A stretch of DNA of 64,000 nucleotides from Halomonas maura (GTDB lineage Bacteria; Pseudomonadota; Gammaproteobacteria; Pseudomonadales; Halomonadaceae). Under the pieces are notes generated by a model. It made no database searches. It was given only the letters and a program-made list of their open reading frames with translations, and was not told the origin of the DNA. This document shows positions 25,584-33,248 of this stretch, in pieces. The position numbers were made by a program, and so were the translations under genes. Every line of letters begins with the position of its first letter. Within the stretch, counting starts at the first letter, position 1. The DNA lies in the NCBI RefSeq assembly GCF_030409305.1, contig NZ_JAUFPQ010000023.1, positions 280,680 to 344,679 on the forward strand. Direction: 5' to 3'.

Positions 25584-26228
25584 TCATGTAGCGCGGGCTG
25601 CGATGAAGGGACGGGTATCACTTTTCCTGGAGCCGTGACGTTCGTTTTCCAGAATCTCGAAACCGGCCATGCGGATTGCTTCTTCGAGTGAAGCGGTGGC
25701 AAAGGTGGTTACGTGAGGTGCCTTGCCTACAAGGCGCATGAGCGGGATGGCGAGGCGGATGAGCGGATTCAGGTCACCGACGCAGGGCGTCTTGGAGATG
25801 AAGAGGCCGCCCGGCACAAGCAAAGTGCGGATGTGGCTGAGCGCGGCGGACAGGTCGCCGGCAAGGTGCAGATAGTTGAAGCCGAGAACGGCATCATACC
25901 TGGCGCTATCGCGCGCCAGTGTGTCGACGGTGGCCTGTCGGAAGCTCAGTTGCCCGTTGAGGCCGTTCTGGCGAGCACTTTCAAGCTTTTCCTGCGCCAG
26001 GGTGATCATGTGTGCAGAAAAGTCGGTGGCGAGGTAGTTCGCCGCAACATCTGAAAGGCGCAGGGCCGCTGTGCCTGTGCCGCAGCCCAGTTCCAGCACC
26101 TGCGCACCCGGAGCGATAAGCGCGCGCGTGCGCGCCAGTGACCTCTCGAAGCCGGCCTCATCGCCTATCGGGGAGGCCGCATACTTCTGTGCCGCCTTGT
26201 CCCAGAATTGCACGTCTTTCTCGCTCAT
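25584..26228 (-). CDS. Class I SAM-dependent methyltransferase (UbiE/Methyltransf_11-like)
   Basis: A 214-residue methyltransferase with motif I VLELGCGTGTAALRL at about 44-58, an acidic residue after the second strand in YLATDFSAHMI, and the post-III motif LLVPGGLFISKTP. The start at 26228 is preceded by a purine-rich site, and upstream sequence in frame is not family-like. GC content is lower than in the surrounding core genes, suggesting acquisition. The substrate is unknown. Confidence 0.85.
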   Translation of the reverse strand: MSEKDVQFWDKAAQKYAASPIGDEAGFERSLARTRALIAPGAQVLELGCGTGTAALRLSDVAANYLATDFSAHMITLAQEKLESARQNGLNGQLSFRQATVDTLARDSARYDAVLGFNYLHLAGDLSAALSHIRTLLVPGGLFISKTPCVGDLNPLIRLAIPLMRLVGKAPHVTTFATASLEEAIRMAGFEILENERHGSRKSDTRPFIAARAT

Positions 26229-26333
26229 CTGCCTTTTTCGCTCCAGGAGAAAATGGGGGCTATCCCCAATTATCCCTTGCCCCATTGTGGCGCCTTTCTC
26301 CCGCAAACAGCACTGCAGAGGCCAGGCCGTTGG

Positions 26334-26507
26334 TCAGGACCGAGGCCGATGGCGACGTCGGCGGTATCGCACCCTCGACAGTCGTAGGGCGCCCTTGCGA
26401 AGTCTACGCCACGCACCGCCAAACAGCCTGGCAAACAGATCGGCCCGCAATCGGGCATTGCGCTGCTCCACTGCCCGAATTTTCGGATCTGGATTGTGGA
26501 AGGCCAT
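26334..26507 (-). CDS. Small basic protein of unknown function
   Basis: A 57-residue, arginine-rich protein starting at the ATG at 26505-26507, with an excellent GGAGGAG ribosome binding site 3-9 nt upstream. The first half (MAFHNPDPKIRAVEQRNARLRADLFARLFGG) is amphipathic helical; the end is a run of arginines. It recalls the small RSP_7527/DUF1127-like proteins, but the match is by appearance only. It lies upstream of the methyltransferase on the same strand. Confidence 0.55.
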   Translation of the reverse strand: MAFHNPDPKIRAVEQRNARLRADLFARLFGGAWRRLRKGALRLSRVRYRRRRHRPRS

Positions 26508-26596
26508 CGTCTCCTCCGCTTTCGAAAGCGCACTGGATGCATAGCATAATAGAGGCACTGCGCATGCTTTTCATGGTTGCCTGAAAGTCAGGAATC

Positions 26597-26612
26597 GGCC
26601 AAAAGCAGACAT
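26597..26612. repeat. Imperfect direct repeat at the left edge of the AT-rich island
   Basis: GGCCAAAAGCAGACAT here matches GGTCGAAAGCGGACAT at 29891-29906 in 13 of 16 positions, same orientation. The two lie just outside the AAA ATPase and GIY-YIG genes. Related CCGCTTT...AAAGCGG elements occur as intergenic repeats in many gammaproteobacteria, so they may be ordinary interspersed repeats and not insertion boundaries. Confidence 0.4.
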
Positions 26613-26709
26613 GAAGCAAGTGTTTTACTTATATCGTGGCACATGTAAGAATAGAAAAACTACACTCTCTTTAACCCATGCGTAAAACATCCATCCCTAC
26701 GCACTTTTA

Positions 26710-27339
26710 TTAAAAAAACTTCTGACTTGAGTCTTGCTTTTTTAAGTAAGGCGCGCATGACTCAATAACATCAACTGCCTTTTCAAGGCTAACCTCAAAA
26801 AACTCTCTATCCCCACGCACTCTATATATGTCTAGCACCTGATGCACTTCTTTTTCAACCATATCGGGCTTTCTAACCCTAGCTAAATAGCAGACTTCGA
26901 AACGATAGGCAACAGACGTATTAGACAGTTGGCTTGCTCGTTCAAATGCAGAGCCACAAGTATAACCTATCTTCAAGAGCCCCGGCATTGACTTATTCTT
27001 CAAGATATAAATATATCCAAACTTCCCGCCATGAGACAAATCCAAACCCTTAGGTACGTACTTGTAATGATTAAATGATTTTGATAGCAGCTCTATATTA
27101 TTCTCGATTCCTGGGTCAAGCTTATTTTTATCAACAGAAAAAAGATCTTTTGTTTTTATGTATCTGCAAACACCATAGCTGTCATTACATAAAAGCGAAT
27201 AAATATAATTTTGCTCATAAGAGTCTCTCGCCTTCCTAAACATATCTCTCAATCGTCGCGGACTCCCGAACTGATGCATCAACACATATTCCTTGTGCAC
27301 TAGATCGTAGAAATCCTTTTTGTCTTCCCGCTTCTTCAT
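26710..27339 (-). CDS. GIY-YIG nuclease-like protein (T5orf172/MUG113 type)
   Basis: A 209-residue protein with an N-terminal helical region of unknown type (1-105) and a C-terminal GIY-YIG fold. The motifs are GYIYIL at 108-113, LLKIGYT at 121-127, Arg134, Glu163 in VEKEVHQ, and REFFEV at 178-183. This is the order expected for T5orf172-type GIY-YIG domains. It lies 84 bp downstream of the AAA ATPase gene on the same strand, in DNA far more AT-rich than the rest of the window. A DNA or RNA nuclease role in a defence system is likely but unproven. Confidence 0.78.
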   Translation of the reverse strand: MKKREDKKDFYDLVHKEYVLMHQFGSPRRLRDMFRKARDSYEQNYIYSLLCNDSYGVCRYIKTKDLFSVDKNKLDPGIENNIELLSKSFNHYKYVPKGLDLSHGGKFGYIYILKNKSMPGLLKIGYTCGSAFERASQLSNTSVAYRFEVCYLARVRKPDMVEKEVHQVLDIYRVRGDREFFEVSLEKAVDVIESCAPYLKKQDSSQKFF

Positions 27340-27423
27340 AGCCTACGCACCTACCGTGAAAATTATCAACATAGATGGCGCTCTACCTTAATTCTTATAC
27401 ATGCATAGATCAACAAAAGGTGT

Positions 27424-29670
27424 TCACCTCTCCATGAGATTCGTTAGCCCCAAAAAATGAGCATTGTCTCTCTGTTCTAGAGCATTAAAAACTTTGTGCA
27501 CTATGCTTTGCGCTGATGAAATATACTCGCCGTGCTCTACAGCTTGTTTTAGACTCTGCAAGTGTGAAGCATCGTCGGCAAACTTGGCAATCTCTTTGCG
27601 CTCCACTTCATTTTCAAAAAGAATATTTAGTTTGTCCGACCACCTTCCGGCGGCTGGATTCCTGAACCCCAAATAAGTTTCTAAAAATTTTCGGAGTATT
27701 GTTGGAGAGGTATACGCTTCGTGAAGCGTAGCGTCCTCAGAAGAAGAAAAATTGTAGAGTAATGAAAATAAAAATTGATATTCAGACTTAAATCTTCTAA
27801 GCTCAATGGGCATTTCAGTCAACTTAGCAAACGGTTCGCCCTGTTCATCATGAGCCCTTTGAGCAAGGTATCCTGAACACCCAGCCTTGAAATTCCTCTT
27901 ACCATTAAGAGACTCATCTTTAAGAAAGTTAAGAAATTCATAATTGTGAGTCGAGACGAAAAGCTGTTTGCATTTCCCTTTCAACCGATTAGTAATCAAT
28001 GAAAAAATCGAATAAATATGGTTAGAATCTAAACTTGAAATCGGGTCATCAACAAATATAATTGTTCCGTCCGGATCATTCCCCCCCTCCTCAATAGTCA
28101 GAAGGAAGTAAGAAAAGGCTATAGCCGTACGCTCCCCATCACTAAGATTTACTGCTTTTTCAGTCCCCCTCTGGAATTCAAATTCACTTTCGCTCAGTTG
28201 CACTGCACTGATATTTCTACCATAAAGGATCACACCAATCAATTCGTTCAACTTTGCAACTGCAACAGAATACCTTTTAACCTCCTTTTCCAGGTCATTG
28301 ATTTTTCCTTGTATCTTGTAATTCAACACTTCGGATTTTTTCTGATTTTCTTTGATTTCCTTGTACAAACTCTCTTCATAAAGAATATCGCTATCTCTAC
28401 AGAATCTAGCTGCTGAGTGCTTTTTTAGCCTATCTCTAGCCTGCGCTTTGGTTTCTTCCATGTCGCTGATCTGGCTATTATGCATCTGAAGTACATTTCT
28501 GACTTCTTGGGATAGATCTGAATGAGAATATGGCTCGACCTCATTTAGAGTATCTACAATTATCTGAGGAAGTGCCTGCGAGGTTTCGATGCTAGAGATT
28601 TTTCTTTCTAACAACTCAACTAGCATTGGGATGATCTTTCCACAGCATTCAGCATAAGGAATAATTCTTTCTTTAACCTTGGAGCACTCTTCTCGAACCG
28701 AGGGAATCAAATGAGCACTCTCAGGAAGAGTGACCTTTATTTCCAACCTACGAAAAGAATCTATCTTTCTTTCAATTTCATTAACCAGTGCTTCGTACTC
28801 TGTTGAAAAATGACCCTTCAGCAAATCAAAACGTCTGGCATCAATCTTATTACCGCAAAAACCACATTCATCGCCTTCAGAATGGAGCTCACGCCCACTC
28901 CTGACCCAAGCTTCTAGTTTTGGATCCTTCTGTAAGCGTTCGATCGCATTATTGGAGGCAGTTTGTCCAATCAGTTCTTCGACTTCTTCAGCCATCCTAT
29001 CGATGCTTACATTTGGAATAGAAAAATTCTTTTGTTCAACGAACTGATCATTACTGTTTGCTGTAGCCTTGCAGGCATCAAATTCAGAATCCTCCAGGAT
29101 ATACTCATCCAATGAGCCCTTGACCTGAAAAAGCAAATCATCCAAACTTCGTCTGTTAAAATTCCTGTCTGAAACCAGTTCTCCGATGGAGCGTGCCTCG
29201 TTCCGCTTCAACCCTTCGTTAACACGCCTTTCCCAGTCAACCTTCTTTCTTTCCAAGTCTGATGCAATACGCCCAACATGAGATTTATGCTCTTCAAGAC
29301 GAAGTATTTTTTTATGCAGCCTATTTGCATCATCGCCAACGACAAATACAGCAGGCGCATTATGCTCTTGCTGAAAGTTCCTATCAATGAAGTCACGGTT
29401 AAAAACTTTGCAGTTATATGGAGATTCAGTAGCATTAGAGCTATAAACAACCCCATCTTCATCTTCAACTTTAAAAAAACCACGCAGTGAGGGATTTTTT
29501 TGAGGCTTACCCAGAGCATCAAAAATCCGTGACAGAGTGGTTTTTCCGCTATAATTCCAGCCATATATCAGATTAAAGTCTGAAAAGCTTGGAAGGCCAT
29601 CATGCCATTCAAAATTCCTATATATTCCTACGCTTTTAATTTCAAGAATCTTTCTTATTTTCATGACCAA
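27424..29670 (-). CDS. RloC/PrrC-like AAA_13 ATPase with zinc-hook motif (candidate anticodon nuclease)
   Basis: A 748-residue protein of the AAA_13/COG4694 family, which contains the tRNA anticodon nucleases PrrC and RloC. Walker A GWNYSGKTT is at 37-45. A long coiled-coil region spans about 115-480, broken by a zinc-hook-like CGFC at 269-272. The ABC signature NLSDGE is at 508-513, Walker B TIIFVDD at 536-542, and the H-loop His is 575. The C-terminal region keeps Arg660, Glu664 and His703, in the order of the PrrC catalytic Arg-Glu-His triad (R-x3-E then a distal His). Known members cleave tRNA when phage or DNA damage is sensed. The gene is very AT-rich, which points to horizontal transfer. 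It starts at 29670; no restriction-modification genes are nearby. Confidence 0.8.
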   Translation of the reverse strand: MVMKIRKILEIKSVGIYRNFEWHDGLPSFSDFNLIYGWNYSGKTTLSRIFDALGKPQKNPSLRGFFKVEDEDGVVYSSNATESPYNCKVFNRDFIDRNFQQEHNAPAVFVVGDDANRLHKKILRLEEHKSHVGRIASDLERKKVDWERRVNEGLKRNEARSIGELVSDRNFNRRSLDDLLFQVKGSLDEYILEDSEFDACKATANSNDQFVEQKNFSIPNVSIDRMAEEVEELIGQTASNNAIERLQKDPKLEAWVRSGRELHSEGDECGFCGNKIDARRFDLLKGHFSTEYEALVNEIERKIDSFRRLEIKVTLPESAHLIPSVREECSKVKERIIPYAECCGKIIPMLVELLERKISSIETSQALPQIIVDTLNEVEPYSHSDLSQEVRNVLQMHNSQISDMEETKAQARDRLKKHSAARFCRDSDILYEESLYKEIKENQKKSEVLNYKIQGKINDLEKEVKRYSVAVAKLNELIGVILYGRNISAVQLSESEFEFQRGTEKAVNLSDGERTAIAFSYFLLTIEEGGNDPDGTIIFVDDPISSLDSNHIYSIFSLITNRLKGKCKQLFVSTHNYEFLNFLKDESLNGKRNFKAGCSGYLAQRAHDEQGEPFAKLTEMPIELRRFKSEYQFLFSLLYNFSSSEDATLHEAYTSPTILRKFLETYLGFRNPAAGRWSDKLNILFENEVERKEIAKFADDASHLQSLKQAVEHGEYISSAQSIVHKVFNALEQRDNAHFLGLTNLMER

Positions 29671-30160
29671 CCTTCCCTGGATTTAAAGTTAAGGATAGCA
29701 TTCCTTGGAAGCGCATCATAAAGTGGATATTCGAAACCTATCACAAATCCATCTTTGATGAAAACCAACTCCCTGGTAGAGTTTATGTACTTCTTGACTA
29801 TCACTCCCCTTGTCACTGGAATCTATCAAATAAACACCATAATGAATAAAAAATCAGGTCCTTTATTTTGAACGGCTAATTACCGCTTTGGGTCGAAAGC
29901 GGACATTTTTCAGCTTTTTGTTTTCGAAATAAAAATATCAACTGTCAGCAAACAGACACATTAAGCTCTGCGGAAAATCCCAAGAAAAACGATTCCCGTG
30001 AACAACTGATGGGTTTACGCATCCAGTCACACTACCGTCCGGGGATAACATCCTCTCCCTGCGACGCCCTACGCATTGTTCTCTGCTTCTACTTTCTATC
30101 GGCCACTGCCTTAGAGCCTTCAGCATAGTTAACCTTTGCCTAGTAACGTATAGCAACAAA
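29671..30160. other. AT-rich intergenic region upstream of the defence genes
   Basis: About 490 bp with no convincing gene. It should contain the promoter of the AAA ATPase gene near 29680-29880. A hairpin at 29883-29902 (CCGCTTT/AAAGCGG) overlaps the right copy of the imperfect direct repeat. From 29910 to 30160 the base composition rises again. A 73-codon frame on the minus strand (29938-30159) has no supporting features. Confidence 0.4.
29891..29906. repeat. Imperfect direct repeat at the right edge of the AT-rich island
   Basis: Partner of 26597-26612, same orientation, 13 of 16 identical. It overlaps a small hairpin at 29883-29902. Confidence 0.4.
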
Positions 30161-30186
30161 AAAGCCTGCCGGTAAAGGCAGGCTTT
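30161..30186 (-). terminator. Terminator, probably the original guaA terminator
   Basis: A perfect 10-bp stem AAAGCCTGCC/GGCAGGCTTT with a 6-nt loop, followed on the minus strand by a run of T. It lies 59 bp beyond the stop codon of the duplicated guaA tail. It is probably the native guaA terminator, displaced together with that tail. Confidence 0.8.
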
Positions 30187-30240
30187 CGTCTGACACGAGT
30201 GATACCGACGAGCTAGGCGCCTCTCATTCGCCCTGCTCTC

Positions 30241-30419
30241 TCGCTCACTCCCACTCGATGGTCGCGGGCGGCTTGGAGGAGACGTCGTAGGTCACCCGCG
30301 AGACGCCGCTGATCTCGTTGATGATGCGGTTGGAGAGGGTCTCCAGCAGCCAGTAGGGCAGGTGCGCCCAGCGGGCGGTCATGAAGTCGATGGTCTCCAC
30401 GGCGCGCAGGGCGATCACC
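30241..30419 (-). pseudogene. Duplicated 3' end of guaA (last 57 codons)
   Basis: This 179-bp segment matches 31572-31750, the end of the intact guaA gene, at 174 of 179 positions without any gap (constant offset 1331 bp). It encodes the GuaA C-terminus from [12 protein letters not shown] to the stop at 30245-30247, with Glu to Trp after HLPY as the main change. It has no start of its own. Such a tail duplication is expected when an element integrates at the 3' end of guaA and restores the gene. Confidence 0.92.
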
Positions 30420-30518
30420 GTCGCGAGGAGCGCGTGATGGGCGGCATGGGGCGTCTGGGCAGGGTCGCGGCGAGATCTGAGCAAGCAAGGTAGCTGGGAG
30501 GCCTCTGAAGACGCAAAA

Positions 30519-30538
30519 AACCCGCCGTGTGGCGGGTT
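30519..30538 (-). terminator. Terminator of the zeta-toxin operon
   Basis: Stem CCCGCC/GGCGGG with loop GTGT flanked by AA/TT, followed on the minus strand by a T-run of six. It lies 44 bp beyond the stop of the small gene at 30582-30731. Confidence 0.8.
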
Positions 30539-30581
30539 CCTGTGGACTCATCTCATGTTGAGACCAGCGCAATGGTCACCG

Positions 30582-30731
30582 TCAGCGCTGTTCCTTGGCC
30601 TGTTCGAGGACGCGCTTCTGGCGAGCGATGGCGTTGTTGATCACCTTTTTACGCACCGCCTGCTTCTGTTCCGCAGACGCATTACGCGCAAAATGGGTCA
30701 AGGGGGTCGACTTGGCGACGTGTTCTTTCAT
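30582..30731 (-). CDS. 49-residue protein coupled to the zeta-like toxin gene
   Basis: A short, strongly basic and helical protein starting MKEHVAKSTPLTHFARNASAEQK and ending EQAKEQR. Its ATG overlaps the TGA of the zeta-like gene (ATGA), so it is translated by coupling. It resembles no epsilon or PezA antitoxin that I recognise. By position it could be the antitoxin of the pair or a regulator, though it lies downstream of the toxin, the reverse of classic epsilon-zeta and PezAT order. Confidence 0.65.
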   Translation of the reverse strand: MKEHVAKSTPLTHFARNASAEQKQAVRKKVINNAIARQKRVLEQAKEQR

Positions 30732-31471
30732 GCTCCATCCTCACCTACGAGCAGGCTATCCAACTGCTCACGAGTGTAGCGCTCGGGCAGATAGGCATCA
30801 ATCGAGTCGATATCCGTCTCCCAGAGCTGGCTCGTACCATCGTTGTTCTTGACAATCATGTCCAGTATCACACGATCACCGTATTCCTGCTTGATTCGTC
30901 GCACAACGTCCTGAACGTCCAGAAACTGGCGGATGAAGGTATCGAGGGGAATATTCCTGCCCTCGACCTCTTCACGGCCGCGGACAAACTGCCACGCGAG
31001 GCTAGGATGCTGATAGACAAAGAATATCTGCACATCCCTGTCTTTATTCAGCGAACGTTCGATGTTCTTTCGAGCCACGTCGAGGCTGGCCAGCGTCCCA
31101 TCGAGAATGAACGACTGACGCTGCTTCAGCATCAGGTCATGGATTCTCTCCACCAGGATCGACACGGCCCGCTGGAACAGCCAGGAGTTGTCGCCGGTGT
31201 ACCCCGGCAGCTCCTCCCGCAGGTCGTCGGGATCGATGCGCAGTATGTTGCCCAGGCCATCCACGCCTTCTTCCCTAAGCTCATCGAGGGCGGCAACATA
31301 CTCCTTGGATATCTCTGTCTTGCCCGCTCCGGGCGACCCCGCCATGAAGATCGATACGGGATGCTCTTCAGGTGAAAAACGCTCCCGATCCGTCCGCTCC
31401 CGGGCGATTCGCTGCCTGTTCCGCCTGGCAAAGGCCAACGCCTCGGCCATGATCTCTGCGTCGCTGACCAT
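30728..31471 (-). CDS. Zeta-toxin family kinase
   Basis: A 247-residue P-loop kinase of the zeta-toxin family. Walker A GSPGAGKT is at 45-52, the catalytic-type Asp80 lies in ILRIDPDDLREELPGYTGDN, and the FILDGTLAS strand is at 121-129. Zeta toxins phosphorylate UDP-N-acetylglucosamine and block wall synthesis; other members phosphorylate different substrates. I start it at 31469-31471 because the longer frame to 31519 would begin inside the guaA terminator hairpin. It sits with one small partner gene between the two copies of the guaA tail. Confidence 0.82.
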   Translation of the reverse strand: MVSDAEIMAEALAFARRNRQRIARERTDRERFSPEEHPVSIFMAGSPGAGKTEISKEYVAALDELREEGVDGLGNILRIDPDDLREELPGYTGDNSWLFQRAVSILVERIHDLMLKQRQSFILDGTLASLDVARKNIERSLNKDRDVQIFFVYQHPSLAWQFVRGREEVEGRNIPLDTFIRQFLDVQDVVRRIKQEYGDRVILDMIVKNNDGTSQLWETDIDSIDAYLPERYTREQLDSLLVGEDGA

Positions 31472-31512
31472 CTCTTCCCCCGCATCAAGCGGCATAGGAC
31501 GAACCAAGGAAA

Positions 31513-31538
31513 AGGCCACCCGATTTCTCGAGTGGCCT
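31513..31538 (-). terminator. Terminator between guaA and the zeta-toxin gene
   Basis: The stem AGGCCAC..., with one wobble pair and a loop of a few bases, is followed on the minus strand by TTTT. It lies 38 bp after the guaA stop and isolates the toxin operon from guaA transcription. Confidence 0.65.
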
Positions 31539-31571
31539 CTCGAAGCCTACCGGCTAATGGCCGGCAGCGCG

Positions 31572-31750
31572 TCGCTCACTCCCACTCGATGGTCGCGGGC
31601 GGCTTGGAGGAGACGTCGTAGGTCACCCGCGAGACGCCGCTGATCTCGTTGATGATGCGGTTGGAGACGGTCTCCAGCAGCTCGTAGGGCAGGTGCGCCC
31701 AGCGCGCGGTCATGAAGTCGATGGTCTCCACGGCGCGCAAGGCGATCACC
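31572..31750. repeat. 179-bp direct repeat inside guaA, partner of 30241-30419
   Basis: The 3' end of the intact guaA gene. Five substitutions and no gap separate it from the other copy. The core near the stop contains GAGTGGGA, the sequence usually found at the att core of guaA-targeting elements. Confidence 0.92.
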
Positions 31751-33153
31751 CACTCGTAGCGGCGGCCGTCGCCGACCACGCCCACCGACTTGACCGGCAG
31801 GAAGACGGCGAAGGCCTGGCTGGTCTTGTGATACCAGCCGGCGTTGTGCAGCTCCTCGATGAAGATGGCGTCGGCCTCGCGCAGGATGTCGGCGTATTCC
31901 TTCTTCACCTCGCCGAGGATGCGCACGCCGAGGCCCGGCCCCGGGAAGGGGTGGCGGTAGACCATGTCGTAGGGCAGGCCGAGCTCGACGCCGAGCTTGC
32001 GCACCTCGTCCTTGAACAGCTCGCGCAGCGGCTCGACCAGCTTGAGCTTCATGGTCTCGGGCAGCCCGCCGACGTTGTGGTGGGACTTGATGACGTGCGC
32101 CTTGCCGGTCTTGGCGGCGGCGGACTCGATCACGTCCGGGTAGATGGTGCCCTGGGCCAGGAAGTCCACGCCCTCGATCTTGGCGGCCTCGCTGTCGAAC
32201 ACGTCGATGAAGGTGTTGCCGATGATCTTGCGCTTGGCCTCGGGGTCGGCCTCGCCCTCGAGCTTGTCGAGGAACAGGTCCTCGGCGTCCACGCGGATCA
32301 CCCGCACGCCCATGTGCTTGGCGAAGGTCTCCATCACCTGGTCGCCCTCGGCCTTGCGCAGCAGGCCGTTGTCGACGAACACGCAGGTCAGCTGCTCGCC
32401 GATGGCCTTGTGCAGCAGCGCCGCCACCACCGAGGAGTCGACGCCGCCGGAGAGGCCGAGCAGCACGTGGCGGTCGCCCACCTGCTCGCGCACCCGATTG
32501 ATCTGGTCCTCGATGATCTGCGCCGGGGTCCAGTTGCGCTCGCTGCCGCAGACGTCGAGCACGAAGTGCTCGAGGATGCGCTGGCCCTGCAGGGTGTGGG
32601 TCACCTCGGGGTGGAACTGCACTCCGTAGAAGCGCTTGTCTTCCCAGGCCATGGCGGCGATCGGGCAGCTCGGGGTGGAGGCGGTCACGGTGAAGGCGTC
32701 GGGCACCCGGGCCACCTTGTCGCCGTGGCTCATCCACACGTCGAGCAGGCTCTTGCCGGTCTCGGGGTCGATGTGGTCGGCGATGTCCTTGAACAGCGCC
32801 GTCTCCTCGTCGATGCGCACCTGGGCGTAGCCGAACTCGCGCTTGTGGGAGCCCTCCACGGCACCGCCGAGCTGCTCGGCCATGGTCTGCATGCCGTAGC
32901 AGATGCCCAGCACCGGCAGGCCCAGCTCGAACACGCACTGCGGAGCGCGGGGCGAGTCCAGCTCGGTGACGGATTCCGGGCCGCCGGCGAGGATGATGCC
33001 ATTGGGCCGGTACTCGCGGATCTCCTCCTCGGTGATGTCGAAGGCGCGGATCTCGGAGTAGACGCCGATCTCGCGCACGCGGCGGGCGATGAGCTGGGTG
33101 TACTGGGAGCCGAAGTCGAGGATCAGGATCTTGTGGGCGTGAATGTCGGTCAT
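31576..33153 (-). CDS. guaA: GMP synthase (glutamine-hydrolysing)
   Basis: A 525-residue enzyme that converts XMP to GMP with glutamine and ATP, identical in length to E. coli GuaA. The class I amidotransferase domain has the nucleophile Cys85 (GICYG) and His181/Glu183 (FHPEV). The ATP-pyrophosphatase loop SGGVDS is at 235-240, and the C-terminal dimerisation domain is complete. It follows guaB by 95 bp in the same direction, as in the gua operon. Its last 57 codons are duplicated at 30241-30419. Confidence 0.98.
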   Translation of the reverse strand: MTDIHAHKILILDFGSQYTQLIARRVREIGVYSEIRAFDITEEEIREYRPNGIILAGGPESVTELDSPRAPQCVFELGLPVLGICYGMQTMAEQLGGAVEGSHKREFGYAQVRIDEETALFKDIADHIDPETGKSLLDVWMSHGDKVARVPDAFTVTASTPSCPIAAMAWEDKRFYGVQFHPEVTHTLQGQRILEHFVLDVCGSERNWTPAQIIEDQINRVREQVGDRHVLLGLSGGVDSSVVAALLHKAIGEQLTCVFVDNGLLRKAEGDQVMETFAKHMGVRVIRVDAEDLFLDKLEGEADPEAKRKIIGNTFIDVFDSEAAKIEGVDFLAQGTIYPDVIESAAAKTGKAHVIKSHHNVGGLPETMKLKLVEPLRELFKDEVRKLGVELGLPYDMVYRHPFPGPGLGVRILGEVKKEYADILREADAIFIEELHNAGWYHKTSQAFAVFLPVKSVGVVGDGRRYEWVIALRAVETIDFMTARWAHLPYELLETVSNRIINEISGVSRVTYDVSSKPPATIEWE

Positions 33154-33193
33154 CTGGCCTTTCCTTTGGGAAGCAACAGGGCCGAAAACGCGA

Positions 33194-33224
33194 AAGCTGG
33201 AAGCGGCGCGGCCACTTCCAGCTT
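33194..33224. repeat. Inverted repeat in the guaB-guaA gap
   Basis: Arms AAGCTGGAAG (33194-33203) and CTTCCAGCTT (33215-33224) form a 10-bp stem. Further CTTCAAGCTT-type 7-bp units follow to 33246. The style recalls the TTCGAGC tandem array at 56806-56917 and similar intergenic 7-mers. Confidence 0.6.
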
Positions 33225-33248
33225 CAAGCTTCCGGCGTCAAGCTTGAG

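Noticed and set aside
29938..30159. 73-codon minus-strand frame between the defence genes and the guaA tail
   Set aside because: No ribosome binding site and mixed composition; the sequence looks non-coding.
30241..31750. A composite transposon as the origin of the guaA repeats
   Set aside because: The repeats are guaA coding sequence, in direct orientation, without transposase or terminal inverted repeats; integration at the gene end explains them better.
31547..32938. 463-codon minus-strand frame overlapping guaA
   Set aside because: It is the shifted frame of guaA; the translation is arginine- and glycine-rich noise.
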